NCBI GenBank assembly: GCA_020631735.1
Contig: CM036223.1
Coordinates: forward strand, 54,674,456 to 54,738,455
Source: Saccharum officinarum
Lineage: Eukaryota > Streptophyta > Magnoliopsida > Poales > Poaceae
DNA length: 64,000 bases
Direction of reading: 5' to 3'
The position numbers were made by a program, and so were the translations under genes. The notes beneath the pieces were generated by a model. The model saw only the letters and a list, made by a program, of their open reading frames with translations, was not told where the DNA came from and searched no databases. Each line of letters opens with the position of its first letter. The stretch's first letter is position 1. Below, one piece after another: positions 43,113-55,166 of this stretch.

Positions 43113-45236
43113 TCGAAGAAAGATGCAATTAGAAACATGACACACGGTGTTGATTGCTTCGGGCCAATATCTCCTAGGAGTCCTATGCTCATCGAGCATC
43201 GTCCTAGCCATCTCAACAAGGGTCCGATTCTTGCGCTCAACAACACCGTTCTGCTGAGGGACATAAGGCAAGGAGAACTGGTGCTCAAGACCCAAAGAGG
43301 ATCAAAAGTTATCAAACTGAGAGTTCTTGAATTCTGTGCCATTGTCACTGCGTATAGCTCTCATGGCATTCTTTGGCAACTCAGTCTGTAACCGAAGAAT
43401 CAAATCTCGAGCATGAGAAAAAGCCTCATCCTTACCCTCCATGAAAAACACCCAAGAGTAACGAGAAAAATCATCCACGATCACTAGAACGTACCACTTC
43501 TCTCCCTCAGACCGAACCCGAGCTAGACCAACAGTGTCCATATGGAGTAGCTCACCGGTCCCTTGGTCATGACCTGAGTCACAGGAGGGTGAGAAACGGC
43601 AACCATCTTCCCGTGACGACAAGAGTGACACACCAAATCCTTCTCAAATTTTAACTTGGGCAATCCTCAGATTAGATCAAGTGAGCTCAACCTAGCTAGT
43701 AAGTCAAAGCTCAAGTGACCAAGTCTCCTATGCCACTTCCAAAGCTCAGAGGAGGATCCGGCCACCAAGCATCGAGAAGAGCCGAAAGAGTGAGAAAAAT
43801 CAGCTCGAAAGACACGGCCAAAAGGAACAATCTGGCAAACAAGATTTCCTTGGGAATCAAGAACTCGAGATAAGCCGGTCTTAAAGCACACTTCAAAGCC
43901 ATCCTGAAGGAGTTGCGAAACAAAAAGCAAATGGAAAAAGTCTAAATAACCCCCTGAACTATGGACCCTGGAACACATAACCCTATGAACTATGAAACGG
44001 TCTAATTTACCCCCTGAACTATCCAAAACCGTCTATTTTACCCTCTGGGCGGTTTTCGACGGCGGTTTTGCTACAGTAACAGCAGGTTTGCTACAGTAAT
44101 GGCGGTTTTGTCTTTTTAATTTATTTTCGCTGAATATTTGAAAAATCATAGTAAATCACAGAAAAATCATAAAATAGAAAATCTAATTTTGTTAGACTCC
44201 ACATGAGTAGATCTACACAGTGAACATATAATATGGTACGCTTTAGTACAAAGTTTTTGCTGTAACTTTAGTCTAGATTGGATTTTCCAATTAATCTAAA
44301 GCTACAGCAAAAACTTTGTACTAAAGCGTACCGTGTTATATATTCACTGTGTAGATCTACTTATGTGGAGTCCAACAAAATTAGATTTTCTATTTTATGA
44401 TTTTTCTGTGATTTATTATGATTTTTCAAATATTCAGCGAAAATAAATAAAAAAGACAAACCCGCCATCACTGTAGCAACCTGCTGTTACTGTAGCAAAC
44501 CCGCCGTCGAAAACCGCCCAGAGAGTAAAATAGATGGTTTTGGATAGTTCAGGGGGTAAATTAGACCGTTTCATAGTTCAGAGGGTTATGTGTTCCAGGG
44601 TCCATAGTTCATGGGGTTATTTAGACTTTTTCCAAAAGCAAATTGAAATGCAAATTCGAAACCAAAGCAACATCCTTCAAGACAAAACTCTCGTTGACCC
44701 GAATGGTCCCATAAGAAAGCACCTTACCTTTGCTATTGTCCCCGAATGTGATGTACTCCTTACATTGCACGGGGTCAAGGCTGAAGAACCATTTTGAACT
44801 TCCAGTCATGTGGCGCGAACAGCCGGAATCAATAAGCCATGTGTTCTCCAGGCCTCCGTCCTGCATCAATAGGACATATGATGAACAAATGGCGCAACAC
44901 TGGGGTTAGTAAACTGTGAAGGGTACCAGTGTTGGCTCATTTGCCCTGGAAAAGTGTTAGAAAAAACACCAAACATGCCATATCCCATTTGAGAAAAGCG
45001 GGCACCACGTGGGGGAAAACATGGTCCGCTAGAACTGTAGGACTGAAAGCCACTGCCGTGAGGTCCAAAGTCATATTGATCATGACCTGAACCACGCCGG
45101 GCCCGACCACCACGACCACCGTGTGGTCTAGCAACCTGAGGCCTAGCACCTTGAGGCATTGCACCTCTTGGCCTAGCATTGCGCCTCTGAACAGGCGGCA
45201 CATGTACGCCATGAGGCGGACGGTACATGTTCCGGT
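43113..45236 (-). pseudogene. Duplicate 2 of D segment, carrying a MITE
   Basis: Same D segment as 30195-31608. It is interrupted at 43933-44633 by an inverted-repeat element and has a one-base deletion near 43560. At 43386-43388 it keeps CAG (minus strand) where the original and duplicate 1 have TAG. So this copy preserves the older state at that codon. Confidence 0.9.
43933..44633. mobile_element. 701-bp inverted-repeat MITE, probably Mutator-like
   Basis: Starts GGAAAAAGTCTAAATAACC and ends with its reverse complement. The two arms (each about 345 bp) are inverted copies meeting near 44280, so the whole element is one long hairpin. It is flanked by a 9-10-bp duplication (AAAAGCAAAT, 43923-43932 and 44634-44643), the size produced by Mutator-type transposases. 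No ORF. The family assignment rests on duplication length and long TIRs only. Confidence 0.85.
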
Positions 45237-46996
45237 TGAAAGTCCTATGTTTGGTGTTGGTAATTAGTGACAATGCCTAAGTACTAATCCTATGCCTAAG
45301 TTGTATGTAGCATATGAGGATTAGTACACTCCAAGGTTGGTGGCAAGATGGACATGGTGATCATGATGGCCGCACATGGATTTGGACGCAACCCTACGTG
45401 ATCAAGGCAAATGTATATGCTAAAGGGTTGTGTTTTAGTAACCAAGACACCTAGTGGGTGTGGTTACATTATAGTAACCAAGACACCTAGTGGGTTGCGA
45501 GGCGGGATTCAGGCGTTTTCGAGAAGTTGAAACGATTATTTTCCACTACGCCGGAAGTCCGGAAAAGAAACGGAGGCGAACGGAGGTCACAGAGGTGACC
45601 GGACGCTGAACCGGACGCGGTCCTTGCATGACCGGACGCGTCCGGTCAGTGTTCAGTGTCTGCGTTTTTTTTAGTTCGATGATCGGACACAAGGCGCGTC
45701 CGGTCACTGATGATCGGACGCGTCCGGTCGTTCAGGGAGCTTACTGGACTCTAACCGGACGCTGTCTTTGTCGCGTCCGGTCATTTTCTTCAGCGTGTCC
45801 GGTCACTATTTCGTTGAGCGCCGCTCAGGCGACCAGCGCGTCCGGTCCTTCACGGGACCAGCGCGTCCGGTCGTTCCCGGCGCGTCTGGTCAGTTGGACC
45901 AGCGCGTCCGATTGTTGCTTTGCAGTTAGCCGTTGGGGACCAGCGCGTCCGGTCGTTTGGACCAGCGCGTCCGGTCAGTACTTCACGAGTTAGCCGTTGG
46001 GTGACCGGCGCGTTCGGTCAGTTGGACCAGCGCGTCCGGTCAGCCCGATTTCGGCTGTTTAAGTTTCTAACGGCTATATTCGAAGGGGTACGTCTATAAA
46101 TACTCGTTGGCCGGCTCAAGGCTCGCCCTCTCGAACATTTGACATACTTGTGAGCACTTTGAGCTAAGCAACTCCCCTCCCACTCATCTCTCTTGCTTCT
46201 TTGCATATTCGAAGTGAGATTGAGTGATCCAAGTGCATTTGCATTGTGAGATTGCATCTAGTTGGCACTTGGTGGTTGATTTGCTGTGGGATTCTTGTTT
46301 CTCTTGGTGGTTGCCGCCACCTAGACGGCTTGGAGCAGCTTGGAGGCGTTGGCAAGAGTTGGTGATTGTTCTTGGCCACCTCCGGTGATTGTGAGGGGTT
46401 TATGCCTACCTCGGCGAAGCGCCAAAGGCAACGTTAGTATATTGCTCGTGTCATTACAACCTTTTGCCATTTGGTAGGTTCTTGTGGTGCCTTTTGAGAG
46501 GCTCGGTGTGAGATCGATTAGCCATCGAACCACGTGGTGAAGAGGGACACAACGGGGACTAGCGTGCCGGCAAGCACGTGAACCTCGGGATAAATCTTCG
46601 TGTCATCACTTTCATATTGTGATTGATTGATCCCGGTGTTTGGTTATCTTGGTATTCATTGTTGATCATATTGGTTAGCTCAATACTTCGCCCCTCGGTG
46701 ATACCCTCCTATCTCTCTTGTATTAATTTCTTAGTTATCTTTGCTAGCTAGTTAGCTTAGCTAGAGTAGTTCTCTTGTGTAGCTTGCTAGTTGTAGTTGT
46801 ACTTACCTTCTCGGTTTGACTTGTGCGGTTGAGTGCAAATACTAGAATTGTGAATTGGATAGGTGGCTTGCAAACACCCATAGGCTAAGCAAAACTCGCA
46901 TCTCGCTATTTGTTATATTGATAAACTTGTTTAGCTTGTCATTGTAGAAAATTTTAATAGGCTATTCACCCCCCCTCTAGCCATCAAGACCTTTCA
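45237..46996 (+). repeat. Outer E 3' LTR with internal deletion and filler
   Basis: 1760 bp ending GACCTTTCA, followed by CCGGT. Near 45474-45495 about 240 bp (corresponding to about 31847-32086 of the 5' LTR) are missing. A 20-bp second copy of TAACCAAGACACCTAGTGGG sits at the break. The palindrome array (about 45598-46045) and TATA (about 46096) are intact. Confidence 0.9.
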
Positions 46997-49243
46997 CCGG
47001 TTGTTCAACTCATACTCCCACCGCTCATCTCTCTTCCTCCTAAAGCAAAACTCAACAAGGTGACCATCCTTATGGCAATAGTCACAGTGATACCTCACAT
47101 CTCTCTTGGATGGTTGTTGGCTCACTTTCTTATGTGTATGTGTCACTCTTAATGGTCTTTTGGCTTTAGGAAGGGGATCCTCAGAGATGTTCGGTAGAGT
47201 ATCAAGTGGGTTCCTGAGATGGTTCGGTTTTGGAACCCAAACTTGTTTCTAGGGTGAAGCTCTTGGAGGCTCTTCAAACACTCCATCTTTCACAGTGGGT
47301 TCGGTAGGCTTAGGTGGATTGATCTTATCAATTTGGGAGTAGTGGAAGGTTTTTTACTTGGGCTCAAACCACTGAACTCACCAACTTTGCCATAGACATT
47401 TTCACCCTTCCCACCTAGAGCAAAGTCTACTCCCGATGTCCCAGTTCCCCGCCTGAACTGGCTCATCATCATACCCAACTGCGGCTCACTACAAGACACC
47501 CAATTCAAGATGGACCGAAGGTATGTGTTGTCTTCCTCGGATCTCATCTTGTCATGCCTGCAAGACTCAAGCTCCAACACCAAGCTCTCACAACGTGCAC
47601 ACTCAACAACCGTGCTATCTGAACTGGCCTTCTCAAGAGCAACGATCTTGGCATTCTTCTCTGCCAGCTCAGATTGCAAGCCTAAACAAGACTTGCACAC
47701 ACCCAACAAGCTAGACCTAGCCTTCAGCTCATCGTTCTCATCTAACAAGGTAGCATACTTAGATTGCAACTCAGAAAAGTTTGTCATATGAATAGCACAT
47801 TCATCACACTCAACCTCGTCAGACACATGAACAAAAAGCTTCTTAGCTTCCTCAAGCTCTTTCTCCACAACTTCTAGCTTGTACTTAAACTCTTTCCTCT
47901 CACGAGCAGCATGTTTCAGCAGCTTATCTTGACTCATCAAAGTATCGGTCATGATATCAAGTTCGGCAATAAGAGCATCGACGGAGGGTTTTACCTCAGT
48001 AGAGTCGTTGTCGCCGGGAAGCACGTCCTTGTTGGGCTTCACCCCTTCATCCACGGCCATGGTGCAGTAGCCTCTGTGGATGGACTTGGCGACGAAGCAA
48101 AGCCCGGTCAACTTGTCCTCATGCCTCTTCTCGGACTCATCATCGCTCGAGGGAGAAGAAGACCGGTCGTCGTCGGTGTCGTTGTCGAGGTCGCTGAGGG
48201 AGGTGAGGAAGGCGCGCTCTTGGGCCTTGGCCTTCTTGAAGTACTTCTTCTTCAGTGCCTCCTTGTTGAATCCTCCCTTCGACTTGTGCTTGGAGGTGTA
48301 CTCGTGCTTGTCCTTTCGCTTGCTAGAGTCGTACTTGTCAAAGGAGTGCTTGTTCTTCTTGGGGCAGTGGGCGACGAAGTGGTCGAGATCTCCACAGTAG
48401 TAGCATCCTTCCTTCGGACCACTACCACGCCGGTGATTCAAGCGGTTGTTGTGAAACCATGAGAACCGGCTGATGATCAATGCCAGCTCGTCGTCCCCAA
48501 GACTCTCCATCTGCTCCTCTGTGACAAACACCAAAGAAGACAAAGCAAAAGACACTTGTGAAGGGTTAGCCAAAGAACTTAAGCCATTACCTGAGACCAA
48601 AGCTATAGTCGGTGCAGAGGGATTCTTGAGCTTGGCTTGGGTCTGGTAGTCGATCTCGGTGGATTTAAGCTTGCTGAAAAGCTCATCCACGGTGAGGGTA
48701 TCATACCCCGAAGACTCAATGATGGCGGTCACTTTCACATCCCATACCTTCCGATCCAGGGCATATAGAAGCTTGAGTACCCTCTCATGATCATCATAAG
48801 GTAATTGTGCCTTGTTTGCTCGCATCTTGTTGACGATGGTCTGAAAGCGAGAAAACATGGCATCGATGGACTCGCCATCAAGCCGAGTGAAGTTCTCGTA
48901 CTCCCTCTTATATGTCTTGTAGAGTCTAGTTTTGACCTGTGCGGTCCCCTCATGATAGCTCTGAAGCCTCACCCAGATCTCTCGAGCAGTAGTACAATCG
49001 GAGACTCTTTCGAACTCCTGAAGAGAAAGACTCGAGAAAAGAACTGCGCGAGCTCTGCTATTAGCGTTGTGCCGATCTTTTTTATCGTGCGTGACACGAG
49101 CACGGGGTTCAAGCACAACGTAAGTAGCATCCTCGCAAATCTCCCAGACAAGCCAATCAATCCCCTGGAGATGCGCGGACATGCGAATCTTCCAATAGGG
49201 ATAATTTGTTCCATCAAAGAACGGTGGTTTGCCGGAACCACGC
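46997..49243 (-). pseudogene. gag: Element D gag, main part
   Basis: Copia gag on the minus strand, entered at SGKPPFFDGTNYPYWKIRM near 49235-49185, so the first residues are cut off by element F. The gag domain covers about 200 codons. A CCHC knuckle (CYYCGDLDHFVAHC) lies near 48360-48402. A basic stretch, an acidic stretch and a coiled coil (about 47530-47990) follow. A one-base deletion near 47327 shifts the frame, giving an early stop at 47290. Past it, another frame continues through a TAG near 47243 to a second knuckle (CDYCHKDGHLVEFC) near 47055-47096 and reaches the E insertion. The final part is at 31238-31608. Non-functional. Confidence 0.85.
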
Positions 49244-51128
49244 TGAAAGTCCCTAGTTTGGTTTTGGCTAATTGATGAAACCTAGGACTAACCTTTGTAT
49301 CTAAGTTGATGATTTAGATAAAGGTGGTCATTGAATATGAGACATGGCATTGACTCATGTGACCAAGATGGTGAAGACCAAGATGAGGCTTAGCTCGATG
49401 GACCGGTTGTGAAGGTGAAGGGCAAGTCGAGGCTTCGAAGCGAAGGACCATGCGATGGTGAAGCTTGAGCAAGACTTGGCGCCGACGGACCGATGCAACG
49501 GTGAAGAGCAAGTGAAATCAAGGTCGATGGATCGAGACGGTCATGTGATGATATGAAGTGGATCATATCTTTTGGAGAAACAAAATGGGCTCAAGGCAAA
49601 GGTATAACCATAGGGCTATTTTGTTTTACACTCAAAACACCATAGAGGGTGTGAGTGGTTTAGGGTCGATAGCCGAACTATTAAGAGGGGAAGTCTTATC
49701 GGTTATTCGACGCACGGGTGCCACTAGGTGAATTCATGAAGTGCATTGCATGTAGGGCCTAGTGAGCTAACTGGAAAACCTTTGAAAATTATTGAGAAAA
49801 AGCTAACACACAAGCACATGGAGTTGTACACTTGATGGTGTTGGCACATTTGCAAAGGTGATGTTGGTCGCGCTGTGGCTTGCGGATAGAGAGGGGTTTG
49901 GGTTCCTCTCTCCCTATTTTCGAGGAAATGAAATGCCTATTTTCTACTACGCCAAAAGTCGGAAAAGTAACAGAGGCGAACGGAGGTCACCAGCGTAATC
50001 GGACGCTGGACCGGACGCGGTCACGGTTTGACCGGACGCGTCCGGTCAGTACAGCGCAGCAGTCAGGTGCGCGGGCTAGGGTTTGCAACCGGCACGTCCG
50101 GTCACTCGCAGGACCGGCGTGTTCGGTCAAGCGCCCTGAGGGAACTGTAGTTCGCAAGGTCGATCGGACGCGGTGCGCGTCCGGTCACACGCGATCGGAC
50201 ACATCCGATCACGAAGGGAGCTTATTGGACTCCGACCGGACGCTGGCACTGTCGCGTTCGGTCGTTATCTGGAGCGCGTCCGATCGATGCTTCGCGGGCG
50301 CGTGGTACTGTGCGCATCGGCGCGTCCGGTCGGTTGAACAGCGCGTCTGGTCATTGCGTTTGACCATTGACGCGCAGTGACCGTTGGAGGATCTGTCGGT
50401 CGCGTTTGAATCTGGGTGGACACGTGGATGGCGCAGGGCGATCGGACGCGGTTGAGCGCGTCCGGTCGTCCCGAGAAAATGGTCAGTGGAGTGGCAATGG
50501 CTCTATTTGTATGGGATGCTTATAAATACTCGTTGGCCGGCCCTTGGGGAGGTCGCTTGGCATTTCTAACACTCTTGTGCATCCTTTGAGCTAAAGCTTC
50601 TTCTCCCACTCATCTCTCTTGCTTGATTGCAAATCAAAAGTGAGATTGAGTGATCCCAAAGTGCATTGCATAGCTTGAGGGCATCTAGTGGCACTTGTGG
50701 GTGGTTTAGCCGGTGGATTTCTTGTTACTCTTGGAGAGTACCGCTCCTAGCCGGCTTGGAGATTGTTGGAGGCGGTGGCAAGAGAAGGTTATTGTTCTTG
50801 GCCACCTCCGGTTGATTGTGAGAGGTTCTTGTGCTTTCCTCGGTGGGACGCCAAAAGCAACTCTAGTGGAATACGCGTGTCTTTGAGTTACCTCACTTGA
50901 GAGTGGTGTCTTGTGGTGCCTTGCAGGGCGTGCCTTGAGGGGCAAGTGACTTGAGGGTCACACCAAGAAACCATCTAAGTATTGGTCGACACAACCGGTG
51001 ACGTAGCTTGTCGGTACACAAGTGAACACCGGGTGAACAAAAATATTGTGTCTCTGGTCTCCCGGTGATTGGTCTTCACATTGTATTGTTGTCAATATTG
51101 ATTAATTATATATCATCTTGGTGATTGG
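49244..51128 (+). repeat. LTR F (B family, plus strand), interrupted by G
   Basis: Begins TGAAAGTCCCTAGTTTGG, the same LTR family as B but inverted and clearly diverged. It is inserted in D gag after CACGC (49239-49243, probable target duplication). It runs 1885 bp to ...CTTGGTGATTGG, where G begins, so the last 0.3-0.4 kb of the LTR and the rest of F (if any) are beyond G. It cannot be told whether F is a solo LTR. Confidence 0.85.
49990..50528 (+). promoter_or_regulatory. Promoter region of LTR F
   Basis: Palindrome array about 49996-50470, more decayed than in B, with TATAAATA at 50521-50528 and ACTCGTTGGCCGGCCC after it. Confidence 0.7.
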
Positions 51129-54100
51129 TGTAACACCCCTGGGTGTTAAGCATGCATTAGCATCCAAGGCACTAGTCATATTCATCTCATACATGGTTAT
51201 CATCGCATGCAATATAGACCCTTTTTAAATTTAAGGTTGAAAAACAATTACTTAAAACCCAAATTCTGCATTTAAGTGCTAAAGAGTGGTGAAACTTTGT
51301 GTAGCTACAATTTTAGATAATCTAGAATAAATAAACATGATTTTTGGAGCAACTCTTGAATTCAAATTCCTTCAAATTTTGCTTTTAAAAATATTCTAGA
51401 AAAATGAATTTTTACTTAAAAATTTAGCTTTGAATCCCAAATTCAAAATCTATTTAGAATTTTGAAAAGTGCCCTACATGAAAGTTGTAGAGAATTAAAT
51501 TTTAAATAACTTTTGTTTTGGGCAAAAGTTTTGAAAACCTCTTTTTCATCTTCAAATTCAAATTTGAAACAATTAGAGAAAACTGAAAATATTATGCATA
51601 AAAGAAAAATCGATTTTTCCCTTAACTGGGCCGCCGCCTCGCTTCTCGGCCCATGGCCGAAGCCGGCTTGGCCCGCTCGCCCCTGCCTTCTCCCGCGCGC
51701 CCGCGTCCGCGCCTGCCGCCCGCGCGCGCACGCGACGCCGTGGCGCCGCGGCAGAGCTCGGCCGCTGCGTGGCCGGACGCCGACGACGCCGCGCGACACG
51801 CGCCCCTGTGGCCCCCGCAGCACCGCGCTCGCTTACCCCCCTCCGCGCGCTCGTCCGCCTCGCCTGATCCCTCCATTCCCTCCTCTCGCCCCACCAGCAG
51901 CAGCAGCGCACCGCCGCGCCATCATCAGCTCCCGGAGCTCCGCCACCGCCGTTGGCCGCTACTGCCGCGCCCACGTCCAATTCCTCCCGGCCTCAGCTCC
52001 GCCCCGCTTCCCTCCACCGCGTGCGCGCCTCCACTCCGCCGCTCGAGCTCAGGTGAGGGCCAATTGGCCGCCCTCCTCCTCCACTGCCGCCATGGCCGCC
52101 GTTGGCCGGCGCGCATGGCCGGAGCTCCCTGGCCCTTCATGCCTCCTCCGGTCTTGAGCATCCGTTTCCCCTTCGCCTAGCGGTGCTCGTGCTCGCATTC
52201 TAGGCTGCCCCCGTGGCCTGCATTGGCCGGCCGACGAGCTCCCGCGCCGCCGTGCCGCCATCTCCGCCGGCGAGCCTCCTCCGGAGCTCCCGCGCCGCTC
52301 GGAGTTGGTGCGCTGGGTGCGTCTCAGTGCGGGGAGCACGTTGGTGCCCTCCCCGTCGCCGGAGACCTCACCGGCGGCGAGTGCGCCACCGGTCAGCGCC
52401 TCCCCCGCGCTGCTCTGGTTGGCCTGTGGGGTCCGTTGACCCGTGGGTCCCGAGTGTCAGCGTGTGTTGGTGCACTGCACCGGGTGTATTCAGCGTTTTC
52501 ACCGGCGAATTTTTAAAAGAATTAAGGAAAATAATTTCTCAGAATTTTGAAACAGCTTTGAAAAATCATATCTCAAGATTTATAGCTCCAAAAATTATGA
52601 AACAAATTTTGCAATGTTCCTCTTGAATAGATCTACAGTTTAAAAATATTTCGTGATAAAATTGTGGCACTTTTCTGTATAGCTTTATTTAATTGTTATA
52701 AATGCTGATATCTTAGAAAATGGGTAGTAAATAAAATAATGAAGGGAAAATGTGATTTTTGTTTCCTTCATCTTTATTAGTAATGTACTTTCTAGGAAAA
52801 ATATTAGTGAAGCATGTTCTGTGAGAAAATTCTGATGTGTAGTTCAAATGCCTTTAATTGATAATCTTTGTTATTTTTAGTAGAGAGCTAAATTTGTATA
52901 GAACATACATGCGATAATTTTTGTAACATGTTAGTTTACTATTAGTAACATAGGAAAAATATGAAATCTGTTGTTTGATATTTTTTTCTAGTACAAAATA
53001 ATTTCATGCTCATATTTAGTCTATAACTTGTTTATTTTGTACAGGCAGTTTTACATATGCAATTCTCATAAAAATTTAGTAGTAGGTTAGTTAGGGTAAG
53101 AGTAATCTACTGTAATTTTTGTAGATTTTTATCTACACCAGAAGTAGGTGTCGCTGTGTAACCCTAGTTAAATAGGGAATAAAAGATTTTTCTTTATGAG
53201 AAATTAAGAGAAATAAAATATGTTTGGTGTATCTTTGAAGCATCATTATGCCTTGCTGATGTTATGGATGAGTTAGGTTGGTAAGCTTTGGTAGCTTAGG
53301 TTCACTTGTATGTGTAGATGATAGGCTAACTAATAGAAGGATAAGGTGTATGTTTTAGGGTACATGTTCTTGGATGACGTTGACTACCTTGTAGAAGCAA
53401 TAATTATATTCGAACTGCTCATTCCATGTGCTCATCTGTATCTCATGTCATAAAAGCACTCCACCACAATTCGATGCATTCTTCGCATGTTTGCTTATGC
53501 ACTTGCATCATACAGGATCGCAGGAGGAGTCGCAGGTAGCAGTACCGGAGGAGCAAGTTTGGACGGATCAGCAGGAACCCCAGGCACAGGAGGTGCCCGA
53601 GGAAGAAGAGTTTGGCGAGGAACTGCCAGAGTGCGTTGACCACCATCCTAGCTCGTTCGAAAAAGGCAAGCCCCGGAGCATTTTAAGTCTCCTATTTTAT
53701 AAAAGTTGTTCCTTACTACATGAACTATAGTTATATATATTGTTGCATTAAGTTATAGGAGTTGAGTGAAACCATTGTTGCATTATTACCTTGGCCCCAG
53801 ATTATCTTTCACCCTGTTAGGTCAGGATCGAGTAAATTGCTTAGCCATGCTTAGACCGGTAGAAGTCGGGTGATTTCCTGTCGCCTGCGAGTTATAGGTG
53901 GATACCGGGTTATGGTTAGCTGTAATTGTGATCATAAAAAGTAACCAAGTGTTGATGGATAAACGGAGACCAGGCGGAGTCTTATAGGGTTTTGGACTAT
54001 AGTGATTCCGTCTGTGTCGATTAAGGACCGATCGTTGCTCGTCCCTCTTGTCATGTTGAACACATGCCTCACATTTAGCTGGCCGAATAAAGTACCTTTC

Positions 54101-55152
54101 GACCTCAAAGCTAGTGACACTTTTCGAGCCGGGATAAACTCGGGTTGGCAGACTGGTGTTGAAGTGGGTGTAACGGGGACACGAAGAGTGAGCCCAAGGT
54201 GCGTCCTGGCAGTCGGGCGGTCCCTGGGTAGTGCGATCCATGATTGTTATCCCGCGGCTTCTTGGAAAGTGTCATTGGTAATCTATGCGACCCTGACGGG
54301 GGAAACAGGGTTTGTGTGAGGAATAAATCTCCAGCTGGATAGGAATTCGATTCGAATCGCCGTCGCTCCCTGTTAGTGAGCACTTGACTCGAGCTATAGC
54401 ATCGTAGTAACATTAAAGGAACACTGATGGTTAAGTGAATGATGTTGGAAATGCTAAACCTGATATGGTAGTCTAGATTGCTAATGATAAATCAAGTGAT
54501 TGTTCTAGCAATAGCTGCTTACCTAGTTTGAATAGGTTATACTAAAAGTGATGCAAAAAGTACTGGTATAGTTTTTCATAACAACTCATGCTTTTCGCAA
54601 ATGAGTCAAGCCAGTCCAATCTATAAAGCCTTGCATTATCTTTGGTGTCCTTTATTTCTAGTTTTTGATGGGTAAGTCTAGCTGAGTACATTCTCGTACT
54701 CAGGGCGTTGTTCCCATTGTTGTTGCAGATGGTCAGATATACTTTGGGTACTGCTCCAACTGTCTGTATCCGGCGATGGGCGACAACTAGGACCTTGGGC
54801 AAGGGTCACTCTGTTTGTCTTATCTACTGCTTTTGTGGACCATGACTATCTACTGGCACTGTATTTGAACTAAGTGTGTGTGTAAAACTACTTGCTTCCG
54901 CTATGTTATTCTGAACTGTGTTGTAATAACTTTTATTCTGAACTCTGATGTACTCCACTTTTATTGCGAACTCTATGTATCATGTGAACTGTGGCTGCTA
55001 AATCAGTACGATCTTGGTTGTATGTTGGTTGGTTCGAAATCCCGCGTGATTTCACGGAATCTCGGGTTATACGGGTTTAAGTTCGGTAAATTAACCGCCT
55101 CGGTGGAAGATTTTTCTGACTTAATCTCGTATAATTATGTTGATCCGTTACA
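51129..55152 (+). repeat. Element G 5' LTR (about 4 kb)
   Basis: TG...CA ends with a 6-bp inverted match. It contains an AT-rich first 470 bp, a very GC-rich block (about 51620-52480) and an AT-rich block with a plant-intron look. A short acidic ORF lies near 53518-53690, then about 1.4 kb without a credible gene. A candidate intron runs 52053-53515 (CTCAG|GTGAGG to CATACAG|GA). Confidence 0.78.
53428..53730 (+). other. Short acidic ORF inside the G LTR (candidate exon)
   Basis: Downstream of the acceptor-like CATACAG at 53515 the frame reads an acidic, Glu/Gln-rich peptide (QEESQVAVPEEQVW, then EVPEEEEFGEELPECVDHH) that ends before 53730. I do not recognise a domain. It may be the second exon of an LTR-encoded transcript. 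The upstream part of this ORF is probably intron. Confidence 0.3.
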
Positions 55153-55154
55153 GC

Positions 55155-55166
55155 TGGCATCGGAGC
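55155..55166 (+). other. Element G primer binding site
   Basis: TGGCATCGGAGC, two bases after the LTR end. It is two changes from TGGTATCAGAGC, so a decayed or variant tRNA-Met site. It fixes the LTR end at 55152. Confidence 0.75.

Larger units (their letters stand above)
31609..46996 (+). mobile_element. Element E locus: SIRE-type copia element with duplicated 3' end
   Basis: E inserted in D gag: CCGGT lies at 31604-31608 and again at 46997-47001 after the last LTR. From the left it has a full LTR, PBS, open gag, open pol, PPT and the first 745 bp of a 3' LTR. Then come two D-derived segments, each ending at the same LTR start, and finally a nearly full LTR. The target duplication at the outer ends shows one insertion followed by rearrangement, not several insertions. 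Confidence 0.9.

Noticed and set aside
40967..45236. Two extra independent SIRE insertions in minus orientation
   Set aside because: The segments share both breakpoints exactly, lack LTRs of their own and end at the same E LTR junction, so they are duplications of D.
47911..48462. 183-codon plus-strand ORF opposite D gag
   Set aside because: A shadow of the acidic and lysine-rich gag coding strand; no domain or promoter.
51443..52626. Several overlapping 90-214-codon ORFs in the G LTR
   Set aside because: Open frames on both strands in very GC-rich DNA with no recognisable protein. This is a compositional artefact of the LTR promoter region.
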